From NCBI GenBank assembly GCA_016866675.1, contig VGLO01000026.1, forward strand, positions 1-11,092: a DNA stretch of 11,092 bases, given 5' to 3'. Source of the stretch: Candidatus Staskawiczbacteria bacterium. Lineage in GTDB: Bacteria > Patescibacteriota > Minisyncoccia > Minisyncoccales > Staskawiczbacteraceae. Position numbers and translations under genes: made by a program. Under the pieces are notes generated by a model. The model saw nothing but the letters and a program-made list of their open reading frames with translations. It was not told where the DNA came from and did not search any database. Of this stretch, positions 1-5,913 are shown in pieces; positions within the stretch are counted from its first letter, which is position 1; every line of letters starts with the position of its first letter.

Positions 1-276
1 AACGTCCTGCTTGAATGGGAATACGACAACGCGAGTGCCGACCGTACGGAAGGCATTCATGACTGGGGGCACGACTGCGTGCCGATGGCTGACCTCACGG
101 ATGTGAGGAAGATCGTCCCTTGCAGTGAAGGCGAAGTTTGCGAACATTGCAAACGACCCGCTACCGAAGCCCTGGTGTTGCTCAACGGGTGTGAAACTCC
201 GACCTGCGAAAGCGGCGTCCGCTTCGTCCGTTGGCAAGTCGCCAAGTTTCCCGAAATCATCACCTTGGAGAAGTAG
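1..276 (+). CDS. Partial GC-rich gene, small Cys-rich protein of unknown function
   Basis: Frame 1 is open from the first base to a TAG at 274-276, so the gene probably starts left of the window; 91 codons are visible. A start at ATG 79 is possible but has no clear SD in front of it. The visible protein has a cysteine pattern C47-x2-C50-x13-C64-x4-C69 (CEHC, then CETPTC), which resembles a zinc-binding ribbon or knuckle. The zinc role is inferred from spacing only. No family is recognised. The next gene starts 12 bases downstream and its SD overlaps this stop codon, so the two are probably co-transcribed and translationally coupled. G+C is much higher than in the core genes of the window. Confidence 0.6.
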   Translation, partial: NVLLEWEYDNASADRTEGIHDWGHDCVPMADLTDVRKIVPCSEGEVCEHCKRPATEALVLLNGCETPTCESGVRFVRWQVAKFPEIITLEK

Positions 277-288
277 AGGAGCAGCACC

Positions 289-561
289 ATGAAAACGACT
301 GATAGCAAGAGTTGGGTTGCCGGAGATTGCTTCACAGCGCTCCGAGAACTCGATTTCTACAACGATGAATTCGCAAGGGCAGCTGTTCCGCAAGGGACGA
401 CTGGCATCCTTGTGAAAGTCAAGGATGACGGTTCTTTCCGGATGTTCTGGGAGAACAAGGACGGAAAAGGTCATTGGACTGAACTTTCAAGGTTCGATCT
501 CCAGTGCCTGATAAGCAACCAGCAGATCAAGTACCGCGGCAAATTCGGCCAAGCATCTTAA
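289..561 (+). CDS. Small GC-rich hypothetical protein (90 aa)
   Basis: ATG 289 follows a good SD (GAGGAG, 276-281) at 7 bases and sits in the context GCACCATG. The 90-residue product is soluble, with no signal peptide or membrane segment. Residues about 32-60 (VPQGTTGILVKVKDDGSFRM) look like short beta strands with a glycine turn, as in small SH3-like barrels; that is a resemblance only, and no function follows. A hand count of 361-420 gives 32/60 G+C, far above the AT-rich genes further right. It follows the upstream Cys-rich gene by 12 bases and is followed by strongly structured intergenic DNA, so it probably ends a two-gene unit. Family not recognised. Confidence 0.65.
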   Translation: MKTTDSKSWVAGDCFTALRELDFYNDEFARAAVPQGTTGILVKVKDDGSFRMFWENKDGKGHWTELSRFDLQCLISNQQIKYRGKFGQAS

Positions 562-567
562 GCCTAC

Positions 568-587
568 GGGGAGAGGCAAAACTCCCC
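568..587 (+). terminator. GC-rich hairpin after the 289-561 gene, possible weak terminator
   Basis: GGGGAG (568-573) pairs with CTCCCC (582-587) around an 8-base loop, 6 bases after the stop codon of the preceding gene. The stem is followed by TTCACTT rather than a clean T run, so termination may be weak or need the larger hairpin next to it (588-630). Confidence 0.4.
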
Positions 588-630
588 TTCACTTCCTAAT
601 TCTGAAAACTTTTCAGGATTGAGAAGTGAA
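588..630 (+). repeat. Long near-perfect inverted repeat (43 bases)
   Basis: TTCACTTC (588-595) pairs with GAAGTGAA (623-630), and ATTCTGAAA (599-607) pairs with TTTCAGGAT (611-619) around a three-base loop. Between the two helices, CTA and TGA add one A-T and one G-T pair and a single C/A mismatch, so nearly the whole 43 bases fold into one rod. It lies between the 289-561 gene and the leader of the 710 gene. It may be a terminator or processing hairpin, or a protein or recombination site; nothing seen here decides. Confidence 0.55.
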
Positions 631-644
631 CCTTGAAAACCAAC

Positions 645-692
645 AACTAAACGGGATGGCGGTAGTTTCGTTTAGTTAAACTGTTTTACCGC
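645..692 (+). promoter_or_regulatory. Structured leader with two competing hairpins upstream of the 710 gene
   Basis: AACTAAACG (645-653) is a perfect 9-bp inverted repeat with CGTTTAGTT (669-677). A second, mutually exclusive pairing joins GCGGTA (659-664) to TACCGC (687-692), with an inner GTTT (665-668)/AAAC (678-681) helix. The second structure ends 4 bases before the SD of the next gene (GGAGG, 697-701). The overlap suggests a switch or attenuator affecting access to the SD, but no known riboswitch class is recognised. Function is inferred from pairing only. Confidence 0.4.
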
Positions 693-709
693 AAACGGAG
701 GATTGTATC

Positions 710-2086
710 ATGGCGACTGCCAACACGGTGGAACTGGTGAACGGCCGGAGCGAGACCACGGTGGCCGATCGGATTTCCGACGGCCTCTGGACCGCGAAGG
801 TCTGCGTTTCCAGCTACCTGAGGCCGCACCCGGAGGATCGTCGCATCCCGCGCGATCAACTGCCGTGCACCGTGCCGACCCAATGGTGGGCACAGGTGCT
901 CGGCGTGAAAGAGGACGAGGTCAAGCAGACCCTCATCGGGGAAAGCTCGACCACGCCCAAACAGTACGGCTACGTCTCGAACGAACAGGGTTGGACCCTG
1001 ACGTCCGAAAAGCCCTTCGTCGTGGTGCGATTCCGTGACTACGACATGGGACGAGGCGACAAGGCCAAGTACTGGCGTGGTCTGACCGCAGCGCGGCAGA
1101 TGCACAAGGGGGAGCTGGGGCAGTATCCGGACATGATCCGGAAGCCACAGATTTTCCCGAGCACCATCTCGGATCCCGAAAACAGGCGCTGGGATGGCGA
1201 CACGGATGTCAGCCCAAAGCTGAACTGGGTCGAGCTCGGAGAGCTCGCCAAGATCAGCGGTCTGCAGCCCGAGGAAATCATCAAGGGCTTCGCCGGCTTC
1301 TCGCCGTCGACCTACTACGAACCCAACGTGCCCCTCATGTGTGGACGGATCCAATCCGGAAACATGGTGAGGATGTACGTCGGTAACGTACCCATGAGCG
1401 GCTGCGGAGGCGAACTCGCGTGGGGCGGAAAAAATACCGCTTCGCTCGACTTGTTCCAGCAGCTGATCGATCGCCACAACGGCAAGGTCTCGATCACTCA
1501 GTCCTTCGCCTATGCGGTGATCCGGCTCACGCAGTTCGGCTACCGTCCAGACAATGAAGCACCTCAGCCGTCATTTCGGCTCGAAGCCCCCATGCCGGCG
1601 GCACCGCAGAATACGCTGCCGGTGTTGTCGGTCGAAGAGCTTCGCGAACTCCACGAGCTGCGCCAGAGTCTGCCCAAGGAGCTATCCAAGGCGGAGTTCC
1701 GTCAGACGGCGGAGAGTGCTGTCGGTTCGACTGAGTGGAAGAAGGCGCCGCAGATGAGCGACGTGCTCAACGGGTTCGCCTACTACACCGACTTCGAGTA
1801 CCTGGAGGCCTTCGACGGCCGCTTGGTTATCTCGAATGGCTACTGGACTCGCGCCGGCGCCAACAAGTCACCCAACTATTACTGTGGCATGATCGGGGTC
1901 TTCCCCAAGCGTGTCGCTGATCCGCGTCGCGACCAGAGCGCAATCCTGCGCCTCTGGTTGTTCCCGGATGAGTTGGTGCGACTGATGCCGGCTGGTCAGA
2001 AAGGCGGAGTCTGTCCGCCCAGCGTTCCCACGGACGTCGCGGAGTGCATGAAGCGCTTCCTCGGCGGTCTGGGTTACAAGGTGTAA
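710..2086 (+). CDS. Large GC-rich protein of unknown function (458 aa)
   Basis: ATG 710 follows a strong SD (GGAGG, 697-701) with 8-base spacing and the context GTATCATG. The 458-residue protein is soluble, with no signal peptide or membrane segment, and I recognise no family. Two stretches align without gaps: AQVLGVKEDEVKQTLIG (61-77) and AKISGLQPEEIIKGFAG (180-196). Both have A, G, acidic-E and G at the same spacing and are followed by a Ser/Thr- and Tyr-rich segment, so the N-terminal part may hold two copies of a helical module. A proline-rich linker (about 280-304) leads into a charged helix (about 306-335) and a Trp/Tyr-rich C-terminal part. Samples give 41/60 (781-840) and 37/60 (1201-1260) G+C, very unlike the core genes. 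It has a structured leader and its own terminator. Confidence 0.85.
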   Translation: MATANTVELVNGRSETTVADRISDGLWTAKVCVSSYLRPHPEDRRIPRDQLPCTVPTQWWAQVLGVKEDEVKQTLIGESSTTPKQYGYVSNEQGWTLTSEKPFVVVRFRDYDMGRGDKAKYWRGLTAARQMHKGELGQYPDMIRKPQIFPSTISDPENRRWDGDTDVSPKLNWVELGELAKISGLQPEEIIKGFAGFSPSTYYEPNVPLMCGRIQSGNMVRMYVGNVPMSGCGGELAWGGKNTASLDLFQQLIDRHNGKVSITQSFAYAVIRLTQFGYRPDNEAPQPSFRLEAPMPAAPQNTLPVLSVEELRELHELRQSLPKELSKAEFRQTAESAVGSTEWKKAPQMSDVLNGFAYYTDFEYLEAFDGRLVISNGYWTRAGANKSPNYYCGMIGVFPKRVADPRRDQSAILRLWLFPDELVRLMPAGQKGGVCPPSVPTDVAECMKRFLGGLGYKV

Positions 2087-2116
2087 TAACAAGCTGACGA
2101 GAGTTGGCAAAAACAT

Positions 2117-2151
2117 AGCCCCAAGTAGCATGATGCTGCTCGGGGCTTTTA
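2117..2151 (+). terminator. Rho-independent terminator of the 710 gene
   Basis: AGCCCC (2117-2122) pairs with GGGGCT (2142-2147). After one A/C mismatch the stem continues with AGTAGCA (2124-2130) against TGCTGCT (2134-2140, one G-T pair) around a TGA loop. A short T run follows. It lies 30 bases after the stop codon. Confidence 0.85.
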
Positions 2152-2176
2152 TTATACATAAATTCTACCTACCCAA

Positions 2177-2193
2177 TTGGCACACACGATGCA
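2177..2193 (+). promoter_or_regulatory. Possible sigma-54-type -24/-12 element
   Basis: TTGGCAC-A-CACG-ATGCA matches the sigma-54 pattern TTGGCAC-G-N4-TTGCW with correct GG-to-GC spacing and two mismatches. No gene starts directly downstream; a transcript would run into the terminator at 2222-2253 after about 50 bases. Sigma-54 is generally not expected in CPR bacteria, so this may be chance or a relic of donor DNA. Confidence 0.2.
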
Positions 2194-2221
2194 TAAGGAA
2201 AATAAAAAAGCATAAAATACT

Positions 2222-2253
2222 AAAAACCGTCCCGATATACCGGGACGGTTTTT
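2222..2253. terminator. Strong bidirectional terminator before the sigma-factor operon
   Basis: AAAAACCGTCCCG (2222-2234) pairs perfectly over 13 bp with CGGGACGGTTTTT (2241-2253) around a 6-base loop. The A run on one side and T run on the other let it work in both directions. The preceding GC-rich gene already has its own terminator at 2117, so this one may belong to the original AT-rich neighbourhood, or it may insulate the sigma operon. Confidence 0.8.
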
Positions 2254-2328
2254 GATTGAATATTGAAATAATATTCATAATTGTTTGTACTAATACTATA
2301 TTTGGTAAAAAATTGGTATAAGTAATTC

Positions 2329-2904
2329 ATGGTAGATATTGATAAAAATGATGAAGAAATAGCTTCTTTAGTTCAATCTGGAAAGGTTGATTTTTTTGGC
2401 ATACTTATTGAAAGATACGAGAAAAAAATGGAAAGGTACGCAAGAAGAATTTTAAACAATCAAGATGATGTAAAAGATGTGATTCAGGAAATTTTTATCA
2501 AGGCTTATATTAATATAAAAAGCTTTGACGCAAGCAGAAAATTTTCACCATGGCTGTATAGAATTGCTCACAATGAAATTGTGAATGTTTATAGAAAAAA
2601 CAAGCGAAAAAGTTTTTTGCCAATTTTTGATGTGGATACATTTTTGCCTCATATTATAAAAGAGGGGGAGTTGAGCATACAAAAGCAGGTTGACCGGAGA
2701 GAAATGAAAGAAATAATTGAAAAATGCCTTATTAATCTTGAAGAGAAATATAAAGAGCCCATAGTTTTGTATTACATAGAAGACCTTAGTTATAAAGAAA
2801 TTTCAGATATTATGCATTTGCCTATTTCAACTGTTGGCGTCAGAATAAAAAGAGCAAAAAAAATTATGAAAGAAATTTTTAAAAGTCAAAACTACAATGG
2901 ATAG
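2329..2904 (+). CDS. ECF-type RNA polymerase sigma factor
   Basis: The 191-residue protein has the two-domain layout of extracytoplasmic-function sigma factors, which direct RNA polymerase to a small set of stress or envelope promoters. Region 2 (about 22-94) includes DVKDVIQEIFIKAY (core binding) and FSPWLYRIAHNEIVNVYRK (-10 recognition). Region 4 (about 128-185) includes LEEKYKEPIVLYYIEDLSYK and the helix-turn-helix ending LPISTVGVRIKRAKKIM, which reads the -35. Length is normal for the family. There is no SD at ATG 2329, as for most core genes here. The next gene overlaps it by 8 bases and encodes a membrane protein, as is typical of sigma/anti-sigma pairs. No housekeeping promoter was recognised upstream, which would fit autoregulation. 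Confidence 0.93.
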   Translation: MVDIDKNDEEIASLVQSGKVDFFGILIERYEKKMERYARRILNNQDDVKDVIQEIFIKAYINIKSFDASRKFSPWLYRIAHNEIVNVYRKNKRKSFLPIFDVDTFLPHIIKEGELSIQKQVDRREMKEIIEKCLINLEEKYKEPIVLYYIEDLSYKEISDIMHLPISTVGVRIKRAKKIMKEIFKSQNYNG

Positions 2905-3655
2905 AGATTTAAAAGAAAATAAAATGTCAGACAATGTAATTGGTCAAATAAAAAACGGGACCATAAAAATGAAGCCCAGGTCTTATTTTATGTTGAGGGG
3001 TTTTTTGCTGGGAGGGGGTATATTTTTATTGTTTTTATTTGTTGTGTATTTGGCAAGTTTTATTGTATTTTCTTTAAGAATAAGCGGTGTTTGGTTTTTG
3101 CCTTTGTTTGGGTTTTTGGGAGCCAGAATTTTACTTGGATCTTTGCCATGGGTTTTGATTTTATTATCTGTGGCTTTAATAATAGCAATAGAAATTTTTG
3201 CAGAAAGAATCTCATTTATTTACAAAAGACCGGTGATTATGTCTTTAGTGGGGGTAATTTTAATTGTTTTAATAGCGGGGCTTTTAGTGGGACTTACCAG
3301 TTTTCACCCAAGAATATTTTATAAGTCTCAGGAAGAAAATATTCCTGTAATTGGGTCGTTTTATAAAAGATATAGTTTGCCTAAAATTGAAAATGTTTAT
3401 AATGGCGTAATATCAAAAATAGATAACGAAAAACTTGAGATTGAAACCTCAACTGGCCAGTTTTTTGAATTACATAGCGGAGCCAATCTAATTGAATTTA
3501 GAAGAAATATTAAGGAAGGGGATGCTGTAATTATTATCGGAGATAAAGAAAATGATTTTTTGAAAGTTAGAATGATAAGGGAAATAAAAGAAGACCTTGA
3601 TTTTTTTCCATCAAAAAGAAAGATAAAAAAGATAATGGAAAACTCAAATCGCTAA
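2897..3655 (+). CDS. Three-helix membrane protein, probable anti-sigma partner
   Basis: The start ATG 2897 lies inside the last codons of the sigma gene (8-base overlap), implying coupled translation; ATG 2924 is a less likely start. The 252-residue product has a short basic cytoplasmic N-terminus (about 1-32), hydrophobic segments at about 33-60, 80-102 and 112-133 with a hydrophobic stretch at 64-79, and a C-terminal domain of about 115 residues. Residues about 166-220 (YNGVISKIDNEKLEIETSTG and after) look like a small beta barrel. By position it is the best candidate for the membrane regulator that holds the sigma factor inactive. No zinc anti-sigma motif (HxxxCxxC) is present, so the anti-sigma role is inferred from context. 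Confidence 0.85.
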   Translation: MDRDLKENKMSDNVIGQIKNGTIKMKPRSYFMLRGFLLGGGIFLLFLFVVYLASFIVFSLRISGVWFLPLFGFLGARILLGSLPWVLILLSVALIIAIEIFAERISFIYKRPVIMSLVGVILIVLIAGLLVGLTSFHPRIFYKSQEENIPVIGSFYKRYSLPKIENVYNGVISKIDNEKLEIETSTGQFFELHSGANLIEFRRNIKEGDAVIIIGDKENDFLKVRMIREIKEDLDFFPSKRKIKKIMENSNR

Positions 3656-3731
3656 AATATGTAAAAAGTGTTTTAATTATTCTATTTTACTCACTATGAA
3701 ATATTAAATAGGATTTGTTGTATTAAGGATT

Positions 3732-3822
3732 GAAGGTTGGCAAAGAATTTTTCTCTACCAACCTTCTCGACCTTTGCATCTTTGCAAAGGCGGGAGGTCG
3801 ATTAAAGGTCGTAATCTTTAAT
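3732..3822 (+). promoter_or_regulatory. Leader of three tandem hairpins upstream of the 3836 gene
   Basis: Three perfect inverted repeats follow one another: GAAGGTTGG/CCAACCTTC (3732-3740 with 3758-3766), CCTTTGCA/TGCAAAGG (3771-3778 with 3783-3790, TCTT loop) and ATTAAAG/CTTTAAT (3801-3807 with 3816-3822). CGACCTTT (3768-3775) can instead pair with AAAGGTCG (3804-3811), which excludes the second and third hairpins. The last stem ends 13 bases before the start codon. It could be a regulatory leader or a short palindromic repeat of the genome. Confidence 0.5.
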
Positions 3823-3835
3823 TAAATAATAAGAC

Positions 3836-4345
3836 ATGAATAAAAAATATTTATTATATATTTCTATACCAGCTATTGCTTTGTCTACCGCAGGGATTGT
3901 GGCAGTGGGAAGCGTTTCTGCTGATTCAGTAAATAAGCAATCAAGTGGCATTTCAAGTCTGGTAAATGCTATTGCTCAAAAGTTCAACTTGAATCAAGCT
4001 GAAGTCCAACAAGTTTTTGATGATCATAAATCCCAAATGATGCTTCATATGGAAGAGAAGAGAGGGGCAAGGCTTAATCAAGCGGTAGTAGATGGCAAGT
4101 TGACGCAGGATCAGGTAAATAAAATTTTAGCCAAACAAGCTGAATTAAAAGCTCAAGAAGCTAGCTTTAAGGCAAGTCTTGAAGGTAAAACAAAAGAAGA
4201 GATAAAAGCACTTGTAAAAGCGCAGGCTGATTCAATTAAGCAGTGGGCAGAGGAAAACGATATACCAATTAAGTACTTGGCTTTTGGAGGATTTGGCAAG
4301 CATAGGGGTATGGGATTTGGTTTTGGTCACTTCATTAGAAAGTAG
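3836..4345 (+). CDS. Small secreted helical protein, possible target of the neighbouring sigma factor
   Basis: The 169-residue protein begins with a signal peptide (basic MNKKYLLY, hydrophobic core, likely cleavage after VSA at about 29). The mature part is mostly helical: two short helical units (about 35-65 and 80-105) of the kind NLNQAEVQQVFDDHKSQMM and VVDGKLTQDQVNKILAKQAE, then a charged helix and a Gly/Phe-rich tail (GKHRGMGFGFGHF). The helical units resemble small periplasmic or cell-wall proteins of the DUF2680 or Spy-like type; I would not assign it firmly. It lies 180 bases after the sigma/membrane pair with a structured leader between, and has its own terminator. An envelope-stress role is inferred from position. 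No SD is visible. Confidence 0.85.
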   Translation: MNKKYLLYISIPAIALSTAGIVAVGSVSADSVNKQSSGISSLVNAIAQKFNLNQAEVQQVFDDHKSQMMLHMEEKRGARLNQAVVDGKLTQDQVNKILAKQAELKAQEASFKASLEGKTKEEIKALVKAQADSIKQWAEENDIPIKYLAFGGFGKHRGMGFGFGHFIRK

Positions 4346-4364
4346 TCATAAATATTATTAATTG

Positions 4365-4399
4365 TAATACAAAAAGGCGCTTTGCGCCTTTTTGTATTA
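4365..4399. terminator. Strong terminator after the 3836 gene
   Basis: TAATACAAAAAGGCGC (4365-4380) pairs perfectly over 16 bp with its complement at 4384-4399 around a TTT loop. A and T runs on the two arms make it bidirectional. Confidence 0.93.
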
Positions 4400-4403
4400 T
4401 TGC

Positions 4404-4432
4404 GTGACAAGATGCAATATTTATAGTATACT
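4404..4432 (+). promoter_or_regulatory. Promoter of the pyruvate kinase gene
   Basis: GTGACA (4404-4409), a 17-base spacer and TATACT (4427-4432) fit a housekeeping sigma-70 promoter. Transcription would start near 4439, about 37 bases before the start codon. Confidence 0.65.
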
Positions 4433-4438
4433 CAATTT

Positions 4439-4460
4439 AAAGAGGTAAGCCTCTTTTTTT
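4439..4460 (+). promoter_or_regulatory. Hairpin with T run at the predicted 5' end of the pyruvate kinase mRNA
   Basis: AAAGAGG (4439-4445) pairs with CCTCTTT (4450-4456) around TAAG and runs on into T (to 4460). It has the form of an intrinsic terminator but begins almost at the predicted transcription start. It may act as a 5' stabilising hairpin or as a very early attenuator. Confidence 0.5.
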
Positions 4461-4475
4461 AAATTAAAAAAATAT

Positions 4476-5495
4476 ATGAATCCAAAAATTGTAGCAAACG
4501 TTGGGCGAAGGTCAGGAGATTATGAAATTCTAAAAAAAATGGCTTTAGCTGGAATGGAGACAGCTAGGCTTAATTTTGCGCACGCCACAAATGAACAATT
4601 AATAGAGTTAAAAGAAAATCTTAATAAGGTTGAAAAAGAAACCGGAATTAAAGTTAAGGTATTTCAAGATTTGTGCGGACCAAGAATTAGGGTTGGGGTT
4701 TTGCCTGAAGATATTCATATGAAAGAAGGAGAAGAATATTCTTTTTCATTTGATAAATGTAGTGCAGATGATAAAACATGTATTCCAATTGACAGTAAAG
4801 ATTTAATTAATGATTTAGAAGTTGGTCACCCATTTTATTTGGTTAATGGAGCTATTGAGCTTACAATTGGCAAAATTGAAGACGGAAAAATATATGCCAA
4901 AGTTGAGAGAGGAGGACTTCTATCAAGTAAGAAAGGAATAAATTTACCAAAAACTAATTTATCAGGTGGAGGATTGACTGCAAAGGACGAAATTGATGCA
5001 GCCTTTGGTGCCAGCCAAAATGTGGATTATATGGGGCTTTCATTTGTACAAACAGAGGAAGATGTAAAGAAATTGCGCAAAATTATTGGACCGGATATTA
5101 AAATTATTGCCAAGATTGAAAGAGGTACAGCTATGGCATCAATTGATAAAATTATAAAAGAATCTGATGGTATTATGATTGCGAGAGGGGATTTGGGAAT
5201 TGAGATGCCTTTGGAAGAATTACCTATTTTACAAAAAGAATTAATTCGTCACGCTCATTGGCATAATAAATCAGCCATGGTAGCTACTCAAATGATGTTG
5301 AGTATGGTTGAAAAATCTCATCCTACATATGCAGAGGTGACTGATGTGGCTAACGCAGTATTTGATGGTGCAGATACCCTGATGCTTTCTGATGAAACAG
5401 CTGTTGGTAAATATCCTGTAGAATGTGTGACAATTATGAAGAAAATTATTGATAGAACTGATGCTTACTTTAATAAAATGAATTTCTGGAATTAG
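4476..5495 (+). CDS. pyk: Pyruvate kinase lacking the C-terminal domain
   Basis: It should transfer phosphate from phosphoenolpyruvate to ADP, the last step of glycolysis. The catalytic A barrel and the B lid are recognisable: RLNFAHA (31-37), DLCGPRIR (65-72), catalytic K213 and metal ligand E215 in AKIER, ARGDLGIE (236-243) with metal ligand D239, ATQM with T271, and DVANAVFDGADTLMLSDET (290-308). The protein stops at residue 339, just after the barrel, whereas common bacterial enzymes have about 470 residues and a C-terminal regulatory domain; a stop and strong terminator follow, so this looks like a natural short form. The usual potassium site is altered: Ser of the N-x-S-H motif is Ala35, and DTKGPE reads DLCGPR. 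It has its own promoter and terminator. No SD; the start follows an A-rich stretch. Confidence 0.93.
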   Translation: MNPKIVANVGRRSGDYEILKKMALAGMETARLNFAHATNEQLIELKENLNKVEKETGIKVKVFQDLCGPRIRVGVLPEDIHMKEGEEYSFSFDKCSADDKTCIPIDSKDLINDLEVGHPFYLVNGAIELTIGKIEDGKIYAKVERGGLLSSKKGINLPKTNLSGGGLTAKDEIDAAFGASQNVDYMGLSFVQTEEDVKKLRKIIGPDIKIIAKIERGTAMASIDKIIKESDGIMIARGDLGIEMPLEELPILQKELIRHAHWHNKSAMVATQMMLSMVEKSHPTYAEVTDVANAVFDGADTLMLSDETAVGKYPVECVTIMKKIIDRTDAYFNKMNFWN

Positions 5496-5511
5496 TTAAA
5501 TATAAATATGC

Positions 5512-5538
5512 AAAAACCCGCCCTCAGGGCGGGTTTTT
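5512..5538. terminator. Terminator of pyruvate kinase
   Basis: AAAAACCCGCCC (5512-5523) pairs perfectly with GGGCGGGTTTTT (5527-5538) around a TCA loop, 16 bases after the stop codon. Confidence 0.95.
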
Positions 5539-5565
5539 GTTTAATAAATGAAAAAGCAGATTGCC

Positions 5566-5593
5566 TTGACAAAATTATGTATAGTAGTACTTA
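5566..5593 (+). promoter_or_regulatory. Promoter of the small Cys-rich gene at 5629
   Basis: A consensus -35 TTGACA (5566-5571) is followed by a 16-base spacer and TACTTA (5588-5593). It lies directly after the pyruvate kinase terminator and about 35 bases before the SD of the next gene. The -10 assignment is less certain than the -35. Confidence 0.55.
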
Positions 5594-5628
5594 AATAAGT
5601 CATGAGTATCTTTTCAAGGAGGTGTACC

Positions 5629-5844
5629 ATGACAAATAGGTTGTGCATCGGTCAGCTCTGCGTTGGTTGTAATGAGGCCCGGTACCACGACATTGAGGGA
5701 TGGTCGGTATTTATGAAGAGACTGCCCAAATGGGTGGTTTGCCCGTTTTTTCAGACAACTCTGTGTCAGAGTTGCCAAGAAAAAGGGGGGTCTCATTCAA
5801 CAATTCAAGGGAGGTCAATCCTATTCCATCCGGTTTCAAACTAA
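5629..5844 (+). CDS. Small Cys-rich, possibly zinc-binding protein (71 aa)
   Basis: ATG 5629 follows a perfect SD (AAGGAGGT, 5616-5623) by 5 bases in the context GTACCATG, which decides against the in-frame upstream ATG 5602. The 71-residue product has two CxxC pairs, CVGC (11-14) and CQSC (45-48), plus C6 and C38, the layout of a small zinc ribbon. Such proteins often bind nucleic acid or act as adaptors, but no family is recognised and zinc binding is inferred. A 5641-5700 sample has 33/60 G+C, against about one third in pyruvate kinase just upstream. A run of six G lies at 5785-5790; a sequencing slip there would change the C-terminus. It is a single-gene unit with its own promoter. Confidence 0.65.
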   Translation: MTNRLCIGQLCVGCNEARYHDIEGWSVFMKRLPKWVVCPFFQTTLCQSCQEKGGSHSTIQGRSILFHPVSN

Positions 5845-5871
5845 CATTCTTGTACTACGCACAACACACGC

Positions 5872-5899
5872 AGTTCCCTTGGGGAGCTACATGTTTTTT
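5872..5899 (+). terminator. Probable weak terminator after the small Cys-rich gene
   Basis: AGTTCCC (5872-5878) pairs with GGGAGCT (5882-5888, one G-T pair) around TTG. A run of six T follows at 5894-5899 after a 5-base gap, so efficiency may be low. Confidence 0.5.
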
Positions 5900-5913
5900 A
5901 TTTGTGAGGAAAA

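Noticed and set aside
645..681. Integron attC-like site (GTTAAAC at 675-681 with an inverted partner)
   Set aside because: GTTRRRY-type heptamers are common in AT-rich DNA and no matching RYYYAAC partner with proper L boxes is found; no integrase is present.
686..1477. Long open frame on the minus strand (263 codons)
   Set aside because: It lies antisense inside the 710-2086 gene, which has a strong SD, leader and terminator; long antisense frames are expected in GC-rich coding DNA.
5602..5628. Earlier ATG start for the small Cys-rich gene
   Set aside because: The perfect SD at 5616-5623 would lie inside the coding sequence; ATG 5629 has ideal spacing.
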